Shown here in pieces: positions 1-12,523 of a stretch of 64,000 nt of DNA. Both the position numbers and the translations under genes were made by a program. The notes below the pieces were generated by a model. It did no database searches. It worked only from the letters and a program-made list of their open reading frames with translations, and was not told the origin of the DNA. The DNA lies in contig NC_092320.1 of NCBI RefSeq assembly GCF_036785885.1, positions 15,501,557 through 15,565,556 of the forward strand. The letters are read 5' to 3'. Each line of letters starts with the position of its first letter. Within the stretch, counting starts at the first letter, position 1. The stretch comes from Coffea arabica. Its lineage: Eukaryota > Streptophyta > Magnoliopsida > Gentianales > Rubiaceae.

Positions 1-174
1 TCATTTCCTGCAAAATTATTTGTAACACAATGTAAGATGTTAGTAACAAGTCAAATGCATCAAGTGGCACTTGAGAGATTAGCATCTATAAATAGACCTC
101 CTCCCCATTTCCCAAATGGATATTGTTATCCATGACTATCATCTAGTTTGATACATACGGTGTTTTGAAACTTA

Positions 175-1290
175 GGGGCCGCTTGGTTCATGTTTAGGAA
201 TCGGAATTGTAATTGGAATCATTTACAAAATATTAGTATGGGTTTTGGACAAATGTATGATTACAAATGGAGGTGTTTGGTAAATATTAGTAAGGAATGG
301 GTATCAAATTTAATAATCAATTTTTTATCTTTAATTTCTTTTTTCTTTTCATATCTTTCTTCTTCCTCGTTCAAATGCTTATTCCACATACCCATCCACC
401 ACATACATATTCATATATAAATATTAATTTTTTGTTTAAAATATATTTATAAATATTTATAAATATAAATATATTTATATTTATATTTATATAAATATAT
501 AAATATATTTATTTATATATTTATATAAATTTATAAATATATTTATTTCAATTTTGTTTTATAATATGTATATTAATATATATTAATATGTATATTTCAA
601 TTTGTATATTTCAATTATGTATATTATATATATATATATTTTAGTAATATTAATATGTATATTTCAATTATGTATATTATATATATTATATCAAATGAAA
701 TAAATAATATATATTTATATATAAATATTTTTGTTTAAAATATATTTATATATCTTTATAAATATATTTATATATATTTATATAAATATATAAATATATT
801 TATTTCAATTTTATTTTATAATATGTATATTTCAATTAATATTTATATTTTATTATATATATAAATTATATTAATATTAATATGTATATTAGATATATTA
901 TATCAATTGAAATAAATATATATTATATCAATTTTTTATAATATGTATATTAATATATATATATTTATATATATATATTAAATATATATTAATATACATA
1001 TTATAAAACAAAATTGAAATAAAAAATATTATATATATAGATAAATAAATATTAATATATAGAAGCAGAGCCAGTATATATTTAAAAAAAATCCCAAAAA
1101 TATATATTTTTTAAAAGATTTTGGAATCAAATGTGGGATTCATCAAAACCCTCCAATCTACTTGGGTATGGAGAGTGGCTGATTTTTCATGAATCATTAC
1201 AAGATTTCAAAACCTATACCCATTAGCCAAGCAACAATTTTGGGGTTCAATTCAATTCTTGATTCCTATACCCTCCAACCAAGCACCCCC
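175..1290. mobile_element. Tourist/PIF-Harbinger-like non-autonomous element with AT-rich core
   Basis: The left end reads GGGGCCGCTTGGTT and the reverse complement of the right end reads GGGGGTGCTTGGTT; similarity continues into a shared AGGAATC block. The element is flanked by TTA (172-174 and 1291-1293), the target duplication of PIF/Harbinger elements. The interior, roughly 420-1070, is almost pure A/T with no credible coding frame, so the element could only move with a transposase supplied elsewhere. The AT core may have expanded or hold nested insertions. The boundaries come from terminal inverted repeat (TIR) and target-site duplication (TSD) matching by eye. Confidence 0.62.
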
Positions 1291-1311
1291 TTAGATCGAA
1301 TAGCTCGCTCA

Positions 1312-1445
1312 ATCACTCGAATCGATAACCGGTCATGATGCTAGTTCAATTCACTAGCAAACTCAAAAAGTTAATTGGATCACTCGAATCGAGAACTGAT
1401 CGTGATGCTAGTTCGAGTCACTAGTAAACTCAAAAAGTTAATTGA
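1312..1445. repeat. Tandem duplication, two 67-bp units
   Basis: Two head-to-tail units (1312-1378 and 1379-1445) both begin ATCACTCGAATCGA and end near AAAAAGTTAATTG, with several substitutions between them. No coding frame is present. It lies just outside the right end of the Tourist-like element. Confidence 0.75.
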
Positions 1446-1549
1446 ATCAATCAAATTCAAAGTCATGTAAAATTGATCAAAAAATGGACTTTTGAACCAG
1501 TTCAAACTTTTTTTTTTTTTTGAAATTTTGAAGTCATATAAATTACTTA

Positions 1550-1829
1550 GGTCCTATTTGATAATCTAGTACAAATTTAATGGATTCAGATCTTAACATA
1601 TTCAAACCGTTTGATAACCAAAACTTTAGCATATGAATTAATTAAGTAGTACTAAATTTTCTAGGCAAAATTTGCTCCAAAAATTAAGTGATAAACTATT
1701 CACTTGTCACTGAATGTTATATGCGCTCAAATATATTAGATATAATACTTAACAATTCAATATTTTAATGAATTCAGATTTCATATTTCAAACTTTAGTT
1801 TTCAGGCTTCAATTTTATCAAATGCACCC
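1550..1829. mobile_element. Tourist-type MITE (280 bp), family A copy 1
   Basis: The ends are GGTCCTATTTGATAAT and, as reverse complement of the right end, GGGTGCATTTGATAAAA. TTA flanks both sides (1547-1549 and 1830-1832). The interior contains a block centred on GATAAACTATTCACTTGTCACT that recurs in the elements at 12245-12523 (opposite orientation) and 18242-18415. It has no coding capacity. Confidence 0.75.
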
Positions 1830-2759
1830 TTAATTATAAAAGAATAAAGAAAGAAAAACCTTTGAATGAGATTGAACCAATTGAACATCCCATTCAATTA
1901 ACGGTCTAGGTTTAAAAACATGGGTGGAGGATATGCTGTTGTTGGAGGTTTGTTAAGATATGTTCCCAGCCAAATATCTAATATCTTAGCTGCTTTTGAA
2001 ATGAAACATTGGTCAGCTTTTCTCGTATCACAGCTGAAATTGGTGCATTGCGCAAAGTTCTATAAATGGCAATTGAAAGGTTGATGCTGAAAAGTTCTTG
2101 TATGATTTGATTCTGGAGCTGTGGTTGACAGCTTAAACCAGCCTCCACTTAAAAATGAATGCCTGATGAGGGCATTGATGCTGGACAAGATCCCATGTAG
2201 CAAAACAAGGCAGTTAGACTTTTGGCTAATATTTGATCAACAAGAGTCACTGACTCAGTCAGGGATGTATAAAAAATTAGGCTCACACCCCTCCCACAAC
2301 CTTTTGACTACTATTATAACTCAAGGAAGAAGAGACAAGAATTCGAAAAACACAGACAAAATGAAAGCCAAGATGAGGGAAGATGTTTGAGAACGTGAAG
2401 AACTGAAGTTTGGTCTTGTTTGGCAGGGGCAGCGATTTGCCACAACGCATCAAAATTAGAGTAAAACACAATCCTGCAATGCAACGAATTACCTGCCAAT
2501 TTCCATTTTCTAGTGTCTAATATCTATGAAGAGAAAGAAAGCTTGGATCCTGCAGACGGCGTCGTTCGATTTGGCACGCAACTGCATTTGCTTTGGATCC
2601 TTGACTGCGTTCAGTTGTAGAGCGTGGGCAGACAGCCCCAGAATGCCAGATCCTGTCCAATGTTCAGCTGGGGTCCAACTAAATTAAAAGCTGAACTAAA
2701 GAACATGAACGATTTACGTACCGTCCCATGGGTCCAACAATTTACGTACCATCCCATAG
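1830..2759. other. Intergenic stretch without recognised gene
   Basis: Apart from short open frames with no family resemblance, I see nothing coding here. Part of it (about 1920-2640) is less AT-rich than its surroundings and could be an old gene or repeat remnant, but I cannot match it to anything. Confidence 0.4.
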
Positions 2760-3181
2760 ACTCCGTTTGGATGAACTATTTTCTGGGGTGTTCTTGAAAA
2801 ATTTTACTATAGTGGTATATATAAAAAACTTTTATTAAATATTTTTTAAAATATTTGATATATTGTATGAATATATTTTTTGAAATATTTGATATATTGT
2901 ATGGATGGGATGTTTTTTTGAGTTATTGTGTATTACTGTAACATTGTATTTGAAAAATTTAGGCTCTGTTTGAATTGGCCATTTTAAAAAACAAACTTTT
3001 CAAATACAACGCTACAGTAATAAACAATAATTCAAAAAACATCTCATCCATACAATATTTCAAAATTTTCAAAAAAAAATTTCATATACAATATTATAAT
3101 AAAATTTTTCAAAAATATCCCAAAAAACAGCTAATCCAAACAGAGCATAGTTTTTGAAAAAATGGTCAATTCAAACGGACT
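2760..3181. mobile_element. Overlapping foldback MITEs
   Basis: The arm from 2761 (CTCCGTTTGGATGAACTATT) is inverted at 2962-3146, whose reverse complement starts GCTCTGTTTGGATTAGCTG; the arms share internal blocks such as ATATTGTATGGATG and ACTGTA..GTATTTGAAAA. A second pairing uses GGCTCTGTTTGAATTGGCC at 2962 with the inverse of the segment ending at 3181. One arm therefore pairs with two partners, so two related foldback elements overlap or nest. There is no coding frame. Confidence 0.6.
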
Positions 3182-5700
3182 GTATATTTGTAATTTAAGT
3201 ACCTACATTATACGTTCCAATTGTCACTTTACTTCTAATTTAATGTATTTGGATAGTAGATTATTTGAGATAATTTTTTTAAAAAAATTATAATTTTTTA
3301 AAGATAATATATATAATTTAAAAATATGTTTATAATACAAGATAAATTTGCCCGAATAACTTGCTTTCCAAACATGCTCTTTAACAGTCCCTACAATTTT
3401 TGGCGTGAACTATTGGACGGACACCTACCAACATGTAAAAGGACACTATCTTGAGGCACTTTTGTCCGGTTTAAGGTGATTCCCTATTCTCACAAGGGTC
3501 TCATATCCAAGTGTCACAGCACAGGTGTCGGAGGGCTACGTGGCGACTAATCGGCTTGAGAGCATTGTTTGGTTCGTACACCCAATTGGATTGCGGTGAA
3601 TGTGGGCTGAAGTCCAATTAAAATAAAGTAGAGGATTTGCATTTGCAGGTTGTCCATGGCAGAGAATACGATGCAAAAGAGGACATTCTTTTTTTCGAAG
3701 AAAAAATTTCACATTCCATATAATACTATAATACCCCCACGGAGTTTCTATAATTGTTAGTTACACCTCAGTCTCGTTCCACTGCCTCCTCCTTAATAGG
3801 GAAGCAATTTCCACATCAAGGGTCTATTTGTTTTCCTAGTTTTCTTTTTGTGTTATTTTATTTTTCTATTATATATATTGTCGTTTTACATGTTCATCTG
3901 TGATCATCAAATTATCGTTGAAACATAAATTTAAAATCGTATCGTTTACGAGACTGTTTATTTCTTTTATTATTCTCGAAATTTCATCATGGATTAAACT
4001 CATATAAAGTACGCTAATGCTTCAACAAGAAAACACAATTATTGAGAAAGGTTCGAGATGAACATTAGGGAAACGTGGGTTGGTTTTCTTCTGTACTTTA
4101 TTTTTTTTTCAAACAAATTAAAGCATATGTATCAAATGACAATTCTATTCTAATTTATAATATTTAGCATAAAATATATTATTTTAAAATGTTGACTTGC
4201 TCCACCTAAATATGTACTACTTTATTAGTACAAAAGGCATTAAAATGGGTGAACCTATATTCAATTAATCAACTTTTATGCGTCACTCACTAGTCCATTG
4301 CATGTTTGTGAACTAGAATAGCATCAAAATTACAACTACTCTTCGTAATTGTGACACCATCATGCCATCATATATTCCTAAAGGGGATGAAAAAAAGGGC
4401 TGCCAAGATTTGATGCTACAATACAAATTTTCTTCCTATTCATCACTTTCGTGCTTCAAACTCCTTGTAAATTGGCTTAGGCTAAAAGCCCACCAATTAT
4501 TTTCTTTCTTTTTCTCTGTTAGTTCCCTTTGCAGTTCTGATTATTCCATCGCTGTTGTGGGCTTTTTTTTTTTCTTCTCTTTTTCTCTTTGTGCTACATT
4601 TGCTTGGGTGTGAAAAGTGGAAACGGTGATGGGCACAAGTCATATTTCACAAAACTTTAAGTGGGGGCATTGATATTCCAAAAGCGGTCGAGCTTAATAG
4701 GAAAAAGCAAAAGCGAGAGAGACACTCCAAAAACACCGATAACCGCGGCCCTCGCACGTGCTTGGGTTCCGTGTTCCGACCCAAGTTCTTCGCTCTGGTC
4801 ATTTTAGTCAAGATAATACTCTAGGCTCCTCTTGTCCTAAAAATGGGTGAATTTAACCATTAGCCCCCTCATCTTTATTATAGTTTTAATCTAATCCCTT
4901 AATGTTTTCTATTGCAACACATTAGTATCACCCCAGTCCTATTTATGTTCTTCCATGCAGAGAGTAAATGCAATTTTATTGTGCATTTTTTTTTGCTAAT
5001 TGGTACGATAGAGAGTTAGAAGCTTCCATTTATCATCATCATCCAATCTAAATACAAGAAAGTTTTACCTCACATATATTTAAATGCAATTCATAATTTA
5101 TTAGCACTATAGATAAATGGATCAAAAGGAATCAAATGTTTGAAAATTAGAGATAATCAACTTGTTTTAAGTGGGTTGGCCCCCGCAACAGCTTTAAGTT
5201 CGTGTTGGGTTTCATATTAGAGGATCGAATTCCTCAATGTGTAGTTAATCTAAACTGTGCTCGAACGCACTCTTCTATCATGGAGGTCTTTTAATTCCTT
5301 TAATTAAGTTCCTCTCGACCACTTTGGATGCATTCTTTTATTAAGTTGTAGGAGTAAATTAATAAATATTGAACTAACAAAAAAAATTAAAAAATCAATG
5401 CATTAAAAGACACACATCAATGTATTAAAAGTAGGAGAGTATTAGCAAATAATAATGTGACGTAAAATAAAGTATAATTTTTTTATATGATTATGGTTAA
5501 CAGGACGCAGAGCAAAGATAGTAAGAGAAGAATTGGCTCAGGGATAGAAGAGAGAAAACATAAGATCATGAGGCGCGTCTCGTGATTTGTATTTTAAATT
5601 ATTATCTAAACTAACATAAGAAAGATTAAATTAAACTTAATTTGACACTTCAGGGGTAAGATTTCAAGACGAAAAAACTTTAGTGGGCGAATAAGACTAA
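3182..5700. other. Intergenic region upstream of the MCTP gene
   Basis: No gene is supported. The stretch holds AT-rich sequence, a possible degenerate MITE near 3240-3385 (TTTGGATAGTAGATTATTTGAG at the left, CTTTCCAAACATG at the right) and a CACGTG core near 4757 inside a short GC-richer patch (about 4730-4800). The latter could be a distal promoter element, but nothing ties it to a gene. Confidence 0.4.
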
Positions 5701-6217
5701 ACGAACAAAGTGAAGGAAAGTACCGGACATGTATATCCATACTAAATTCTCACACAGTACACGCACTAACAAAGCAGTGGGTTCAGTGTATATCTGTTCA
5801 AGAGATTCATCTGACTACGCACACAACACAAAAACACACACTAAAACAAAGAGGAAAATTCTCAGTACCCCTTCTTTTAATCTTCTTCTCTTCTCGCAAG
5901 AACTACTACTATACGCTCCTAAACCAAGGAAGAGGACAACAGCATACTTAACACAGACACATGACTGTTTCGTGGCAGTGGCTTCACTTTTTCTCTATCT
6001 AGGTTATAGACCCAACTATCAGCTGCTGGGACTGGTTTTTGTCTCTTGGTTGGTTTCACCTTGATCCATCCATCCGTCCATCCATCTTCAAAAATCACCA
6101 AAATCCACCTCTTTTTCTTCCCTGGTTTTGTTTCCTTAATCTTTCTTTCTTTCTTGCATAGAACCTTATCAACAATACCGCCACCACTATCTTCTCCAGC
6201 TTCCCAGAGCCCTCCAG

Positions 6218-6640
6218 GTATATTCACCTAATCACCCTCTTTTTATCCTTGTTTATCTTATCGCACTTCATACACATCACATACTAAAAGAAAATGCAAC
6301 CTCGAATCTATTGGATTAAGTATTCAACCACATTTTAGGGTGTAAAAATTTCTGGGTTTTCTTGAACCCTTGAATGTGTGGCTTTTTTTTACCTTGAAAT
6401 TGCATTTACTTTTTTTTTTTTTGGATCTTGAATATGTTTTTGGGTTTTTATTTCACGGAGTTTCATTAAAAATAAATTGGTTGTTGAAAGCTTTGATCTT
6501 TCTATGTCAAATGCTGTTGTTAGATTGCTTTCTATATTCTTGAGTTGGTTTTTTTTTTTAAAAAAATAAATTTTGTTTTCGTATCTGTGGTTAACAGCTA
6601 CATCCTTGCTAGTTTGGTTATCATTTTTGTTGCTATGCAG
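6218..6640 (+). other. Probable 5' UTR intron of the FTIP3/4-like gene
   Basis: A pyrimidine-rich leader (about 5870-6217) ends in CCTCCAG followed by GTATATTC, a good plant donor. A T-rich tract ends in TTGCTATGCAG at 6640, a good acceptor. Removing 6218-6640 leaves a non-coding leader up to the ATG at 7002. The exact transcript is inferred; other acceptors downstream are possible. Confidence 0.5.
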
Positions 6641-7001
6641 GTTTGAGGCATTAGATCTGAGGCACTGAGTGAAGGTTCTGAGGTTTAGCTAAATTTTGTT
6701 ACCGTGGTTCTTTCCCATTTTCTTATAACGGAGATCTAAGGGCCTAGTTTTAAGCTTTGCGTTTCAGGTTCAAATTGTTGTCGTTTTATGTTCCCCCGTC
6801 TTTCTTTCTCCTCCCATGCATCAGCATTCTTATTACAGTATTTAAGTCTCTGTTTGGCTTTAAATATACCTCCATATCTAATCCAGGTCAAAGTTTTTTC
6901 CGTTTCACCAGTAACGGCTAATTAAATTTTGTGGTGAGATCTGAAAAGGGTTTCTTTGTACGTTGATTTATCTAAGGTAAAACAAAGAAAAATCAGCAAA
7001 A

Positions 7002-9329
7002 ATGCAGAGGCCTCCACAGGAAGATTTTCAACTTAAGGAGACCAAACCCCACCTTGGTGGAGTGAAAATAACTGGAGATAAGCTTACTAGCACTCATGAC
7101 CTTGTTGAGCAAATGCAGTACCTTTACGTTAGGGTGGTAAAGGCGAGAGATTTACCTGCGAAGGATGTTACTGGGAGTTGTGACCCTTACGTTGAGGTTA
7201 AGCTTGGGAACTATAGGGGCACGACACGACATTTTGAGAAAAAGACAAATCCTGAATGGAATCAGGTGTTTGCTTTTTCAAAGGATCGGCTTCAATCTTC
7301 TAATCTTGAGGTTACTGTGAAAGATAAGGATTTTGTGAAGGATGATTTTATAGGCAGAGTTATGTTTGACTTGAATGAGGTTCCAAAGAGAGTTCCTCCT
7401 GATAGTCCTCTGGCACCGCAGTGGTATAGATTGGAGGATAGGCAAGCAAACAAGGTTAAAGGAGAGCTGATGTTGGCTGTCTGGATGGGTACTCAGGCTG
7501 ATGAAGCATTTCCTGAAGCCTGGCATTCAGATGCTGCGGCTGTTAGTGGTGCTGAGGGCCTCGCAAACATTAGGTCAAAGGTGTATTTGTCACCAAAGCT
7601 TTGGTACCTGCGAGTTAATGTGATTGAAGCACAGGATTTAATACCGAGTGATAAGAGCAGGTTTCCTGAAGTCTTTGTGAAGGTCATGCTTGGGCATCAA
7701 GCTCTGAAGACCAGAGTATCCATGTCTAAGACAATTAACCCAATGTGGAACGAGGATCTTATGTTTGTAGCTGCGGAGCCCTTTGAGGAGCCATTAATTT
7801 TGAGTGTGGAAGATAGAGTTGCACCTAATAAAGATGAAGTTCTTGGCAGGTGTGCTATTCCTCTGCACCAGTTGGAGAGGAGGTTGGATCACAAACCAAT
7901 AAATTCTAGGTGGTATAATCTTGAAAAGTATGTGACTGTTGTTGAGGGGGAAAAGAAGAGAGAAATAAAGTTTGCCAGCCGGATTCACACGAGGATCTGT
8001 CTGGAAGGTGGTTACCATGTTTTAGATGAATCGACCCACTACAGTAGTGATCTTAGACCAACAGCGAAACAGTTGTGGAAGTCAACCATTGGGGTTTTAG
8101 AATTGGGTATCTTGAATGCTCAGGGGCTATCACCTATGAAGACAAAGGATGGGCGGGCAACAACTGATGCTTACTGCGTGGCCAAATATGGGCAGAAGTG
8201 GGTGCGGACAAGGACAATTATCGATAACTTTACTCCCAGATGGAATGAACAGTACACTTGGGAGGTATATGACCCTTGCACGGTTATTACTATTGGTGTG
8301 TTTGATAACTGTCATCTGCAAGGAGGTGATAAATCTGGAGGTACAAGGGACTTGAGGATTGGAAAGGTCAGAATTCGTCTTTCTACACTGGAAACAGAGC
8401 GTGTTTACACACATGTTTATCCACTTCTGGTTTTGAATCCTTCTGGTGTGAAGAAGATGGGTGAAATACACCTGGCCGTGAGATTTACATGCTCATCATT
8501 GCTGAATATGATGCATTTGTACTCACAACCTCTGTTGCCGAAAATGCATTATATTTATCCACTAACTGTCAGTCAGCTTGACATCTTGAGGCACCAGGCC
8601 ACACAAATTGTCTCGATGAGACTTAGTCGTGCTGAGCCTCCTTTAAGGAAGGAGGTAGTCGAGTATATGTTGGATGTTGGTTCCCACATGTGGAGTATGA
8701 GGAGAAGCAAGGCTAACTTTTTCAGAATAATGGGGGTTCTAGGTGGATTAATTGCTGTTGGTAAATGGTTTGACCAGATCTGCAATTGGAAGAACCCCAT
8801 TACCACTGTTCTAATTCATATTCTGTTCTTAATACTGGTCTTGTACCCGGAGCTTATTCTACCAACCATTTTCTTGTACCTTTTCTTGATTGGAGTTTGG
8901 TACTACAGATGGAGGCCAAGGAATCCACCTCACATGGATACTCGATTGTCCTGTGCCGATAATGCTCATCCGGATGAACTGGATGAGGAGTTTGACTCGT
9001 TTCCAACATCACGGCCTGCTGACATTGTCAGGATGAGGTATGATAGGTTGAGAAGTATTGCAGGAAGGATTCAGACTGTGGTTGGTGACTTGGCTACTCA
9101 AGGAGAAAGGCTCCAATCGCTGCTGAGCTGGAGAGACCCAAGAGCCACAGCTCTATTTGTGATTTTTTGTCTGGTTGCTGCTATCGTGCTTTACGTCACA
9201 CCGTTTCAAGTAGTGGCCCTTCTTACTGGATTTTATGTTTTAAGACATCCAAGATTCCGTTACAAACTTCCATCAGTGCCGTTGAATTTCTTTAGGAGGT
9301 TACCTGCTAGAACAGACTGCATGCTGTGA
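7002..9329 (+). CDS. Multiple C2 domain and transmembrane region protein (MCTP), FTIP3/FTIP4-like
   Basis: This is an intact, intronless CDS of 775 residues, the usual length for the short plant MCTPs. Three C2 domains begin near residues 39 (LYVRVVKARDLP), 199 (LWYLRVNVIEAQDL) and 362 (IGVLELGILNAQGL). The C-terminal PRT_C region carries two hydrophobic hairpins, about residues 597-640 and 714-747. Typical landmarks are SCDPYVEVKLGNY, TNPEWNQVFAFSK and WYRLED. The N-terminus (MQRPPQEDFQLKETKPHLGG) resembles Arabidopsis FTIP3/FTIP4 (MCTP3/MCTP4) rather than FTIP1. Family members anchor in the ER and plasmodesmata, bind anionic lipids through C2 domains and regulate intercellular trafficking; FTIP3/4 are reported to control STM movement in the shoot meristem. 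The start is the first ATG of the frame after a non-coding leader. The paralogue on the other strand (34433-36823) is about 25 kb away. Confidence 0.95.
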   Translation: MQRPPQEDFQLKETKPHLGGVKITGDKLTSTHDLVEQMQYLYVRVVKARDLPAKDVTGSCDPYVEVKLGNYRGTTRHFEKKTNPEWNQVFAFSKDRLQSSNLEVTVKDKDFVKDDFIGRVMFDLNEVPKRVPPDSPLAPQWYRLEDRQANKVKGELMLAVWMGTQADEAFPEAWHSDAAAVSGAEGLANIRSKVYLSPKLWYLRVNVIEAQDLIPSDKSRFPEVFVKVMLGHQALKTRVSMSKTINPMWNEDLMFVAAEPFEEPLILSVEDRVAPNKDEVLGRCAIPLHQLERRLDHKPINSRWYNLEKYVTVVEGEKKREIKFASRIHTRICLEGGYHVLDESTHYSSDLRPTAKQLWKSTIGVLELGILNAQGLSPMKTKDGRATTDAYCVAKYGQKWVRTRTIIDNFTPRWNEQYTWEVYDPCTVITIGVFDNCHLQGGDKSGGTRDLRIGKVRIRLSTLETERVYTHVYPLLVLNPSGVKKMGEIHLAVRFTCSSLLNMMHLYSQPLLPKMHYIYPLTVSQLDILRHQATQIVSMRLSRAEPPLRKEVVEYMLDVGSHMWSMRRSKANFFRIMGVLGGLIAVGKWFDQICNWKNPITTVLIHILFLILVLYPELILPTIFLYLFLIGVWYYRWRPRNPPHMDTRLSCADNAHPDELDEEFDSFPTSRPADIVRMRYDRLRSIAGRIQTVVGDLATQGERLQSLLSWRDPRATALFVIFCLVAAIVLYVTPFQVVALLTGFYVLRHPRFRYKLPSVPLNFFRRLPARTDCML

Positions 9330-10906
9330 GTTTTGCCTGTCGTTTCCTGCATCGACTTGTGGCTGGGTTTTCCCCATTTTCTTGCTGCATGATGAGGATA
9401 CAGACCACATGGAGGCCTGTTTGCTTTGTCTCACTTAGTGGTGAAAATTGCTTCCTGCTATGATGTGTAAGATACATTGTTCTCAATGATGTAATAGGCT
9501 TTGTGGGTTTGCAGTTAATTTAATTTTTGTTTATAGGAGCTTTGTTCTGCTGTTGAACTTTGATCTGTGCTAGTTCACAGTCCTTCAGTATGTGATTTAT
9601 CTAATCGGCCTTGACAATCTATGCATTAAATTGTTACTGTTGGCACTTTCTTGTTCTTTCATTCTTCTGACTTCTGTTTTTATTTGTTTCCTTTTTGAAC
9701 TTTTGGAGGCTTACTTGCAAGAGTTTACGAGATATCATAAAGTTTCTTGAAGTTTTAACGTTGGACTGGGATGTTTTGCTGAATTTTCAATTAGATGTAC
9801 CGTTATTTTCAGGAAAATGATGCAGTCTAATCGACAACTCAATAATGAAGTTGACAGTATTGGATAGCGACGCTCTACCTATTGTTCGTTAGCTGCCCCC
9901 TTTATCATTGGCTTTTGTCCAAGTCGTTAGAACTTTCTTGTATTTCCAGTATTTGTTTAGTTGGTTAATTGTCATTATAGAAGGGAAGGTGAGGAGATGT
10001 TGTGCCTGCAGTGATTGATGATCACAAAAATTTTCTCATGTGCAAATACAATCCTTTGTATTGTCATTGTGTGGTGCCTCATATTTTAGTGGAATATTAT
10101 TTAGTGAAACATTTTCTATAATATAATGTATGTGAAATAAAAGTGTGGGCAGAAAGATAAAAATTAACGAGTTAGCTGTAAAACGGTGATTAGGGAACGA
10201 TTCAAAATGTATTTTCCTACGTCCGTTTGGATTTTAATTTTTTGAGGGTTTTTTTTGGGTATAAAAGTATGAAGATGTGATGTATATGAAATTAAAAAGT
10301 GATTGAAAAATGTGATAAGAAATATTCGGTCAGAAACCCGAAAAGAAAGTTTTTCCACAAAAAATGCAATCAAAACAAGGAATTTCTTCTTGTGTTTGGT
10401 TCCCTTTTAGAATTCGAATTTGATTCTCAAATGAATCTCTATTTCCATAGATATGAATGAATCCGAATTCAATGAGAAGACAACCAAAAGCAGCAGATTT
10501 ATTTTCAATCTGGAAATGGTTTGTGTTTAGTACTATTGTAAGCAAAAAATTCTTAATGGTGTGAAATTTGAGGTCAGAATCTGATTAATTTATTGAGGTC
10601 ACAGAATTAGTGGTTCTTGGACATATGTATAAGCCACCAGACATATCTGGCTGTGTATCTACCTACTTTGCATTGCTTGGATTTTTTTTTTTTTTAAATT
10701 ACTGTGTACTAAGCTTCTCGGGGGATAAGAACAGCAATTAACAAACTACATGGTACTTCGTAATCAATTTCAATTCCCCTCTTATTAAGGAAGATTAAAA
10801 AACTATTGCAGCAGCAGCCACCATTACCAGTCTTAGGCCACCAACCAAAGTCATACTATTTGAGATGTAATTTACGTTTTGCAGCCTTGTTTTAGTCATT
10901 TGTACG

Positions 10907-10908
<2 letters not shown>

Positions 10909-10976
<68 letters not shown>
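10909..10976. repeat. (AT)n microsatellite
   Basis: An uninterrupted AT dinucleotide run of about 34 units, the longest microsatellite in the window. It is likely to be length-polymorphic. Confidence 0.97.
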
Positions 10977-10980
<4 letters not shown>

Positions 10981-11110
10981 GGTTTTCTTGGATCTATTAT
11001 TTTAATGGTTTGATTCCCTCTCAAATTCTTACAATATATATTTTTTTTACCTCTTCTCAGCCTGTCAAGCTTCTAATTTGCTCTACGAAATTCTCTCCCT
11101 GATTTTGTTA

Positions 11111-11288
11111 AACAAATTGTGCTTGACGATTTCTAATTAACTCGTGTGAAAAATGAAGCTAATTTTTGTAATCTTATCGACTAGTTTTGTCCACACAAAC
11201 CAACAAATTGTGCCAGACGATTTCTAATTAGCTCGTGTGAAAAATGAAGTTAATTTGGTAATCTTGTCGACTAGTTTGCCCACAAACC
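11111..11288. repeat. Tandem duplication, two ~90-bp units
   Basis: The units starting at 11111 and 11202 both open with AACAAATTGTG and share CTCGTGTGAAAAATGAAG and TCGACTAGTTT, differing at a few positions. There is no coding frame. Confidence 0.85.
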
Positions 11289-12244
11289 AAAAAATTTTTG
11301 AGCATGGGAACTCCTCAACAACATATGACAACAACATTATTTCTATTAATTGGCCACTCCATTTTTATTTGATTGCTTAGTAAAAATGAAAAGTGCCCCA
11401 TAGGTATCAGCACATAACTACAGTACCCCTTAGGCCCTAAATCATGTAAAGGTTATTAAATATTTTCTCTTGTTTCAGGAAAAAAAAAAGGAATTAATAT
11501 AGAAAAAATTGAAGTCTTGTAACGTGCCAATTGTGTGTGTGGTGATACGACCAAATTGGAATCAGTTTCAACTTCACGTTGGGTCCGGACCAAGTCAATC
11601 AGTTGGACCCGGATCCAAAATTTCTTATAGACCTCTTTATCCGGATTTGACCTGGAGCCATTCTAAACGGGCTGGATATGAATTTCTATATTCTGACCCG
11701 TTTTGAGCATTAGATTCGATTAATATAAGTATATAAATCTGTAAATAATGCATATTCGTTATAATTTGTTTCTGATCCACATTTTTTCTCTTGGGAAAAA
11801 AAGATGTCCTTTTTTTTTTCTCCCCCTATGAATCAAGCAATCATTGGACTTTTCTCATCATACTGTTACCATTTTATTAATAAATTTTGTGTAAAAATAG
11901 AATATAGAAACATTAAAAAATTGTTATGTTGAATCGATTTTTACAAATTAAATATATCTAGCCCGAATCCATATCCAACAAAAACTAGTTTGCAAACTAT
12001 TACTTGTTGAATTCGGGTATGGAATTACTTAGTTTTGGCCCAAACCCAATCCATTTACAGCTAGATGTCTGGTGTTGTGTGCAGTTCAACTAAGCGCCCC
12101 AATTGGGCCAAGTCAACTCATCTTGAATTGGGTCACTAATTTTTAATTTTCAAAATATTAAACTAAATCGGCTAATCTAATTTGACCTAATTAGGGTCAA
12201 TCCACGTTGTCACAGCCTCAAGTTCCATGCAAATTGTAGTTTTA

Positions 12245-12523
12245 TGACGCGTTTGATAAAATTGAAATATTAAAAATTGAAGTCTGAAATTTGAAATCTG
12301 AAGTTTGAATCTATTAAGTTATTGAACTGTTAAACATTAAATCTAATGCATTTGAGTGCATGTTACGTTCAATGAGAAATGAATAGTTTATCACTTAATT
12401 TTAGGAGCAAGTTTTACCTACATAATTTACTGATACTTAATTAATTCAAATGTTCAATTTTTGATTATCAAACGGTCTGAATATGTTAAATTTAAGTGTT
12501 GAATTGGGTTATGAAACAGGACC
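12245..12523. mobile_element. Tourist-type MITE (279 bp), family A copy 2
   Basis: TTA flanks both ends (12242-12244 and 12524-12526). The left end TGACGCGTTTGATAAAATT aligns with the reverse-complemented right end of copy 1, and the right end (reverse complement GGTCCTGTTTCATAAC) aligns with the left end of copy 1. This is therefore the same family in the opposite orientation. No coding frame. Confidence 0.75.

Larger units (their letters stand above)
9330..12244. other. 3' flank and intergenic region
   Basis: The first few hundred bases are likely the 3' UTR of the MCTP gene, with T/G-rich candidate polyadenylation sequence around 9480-9560. The rest is AT-rich with a long TA microsatellite, a tandem duplication and degenerate repeat sequence. 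Short frames here resemble no family. Confidence 0.5.
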
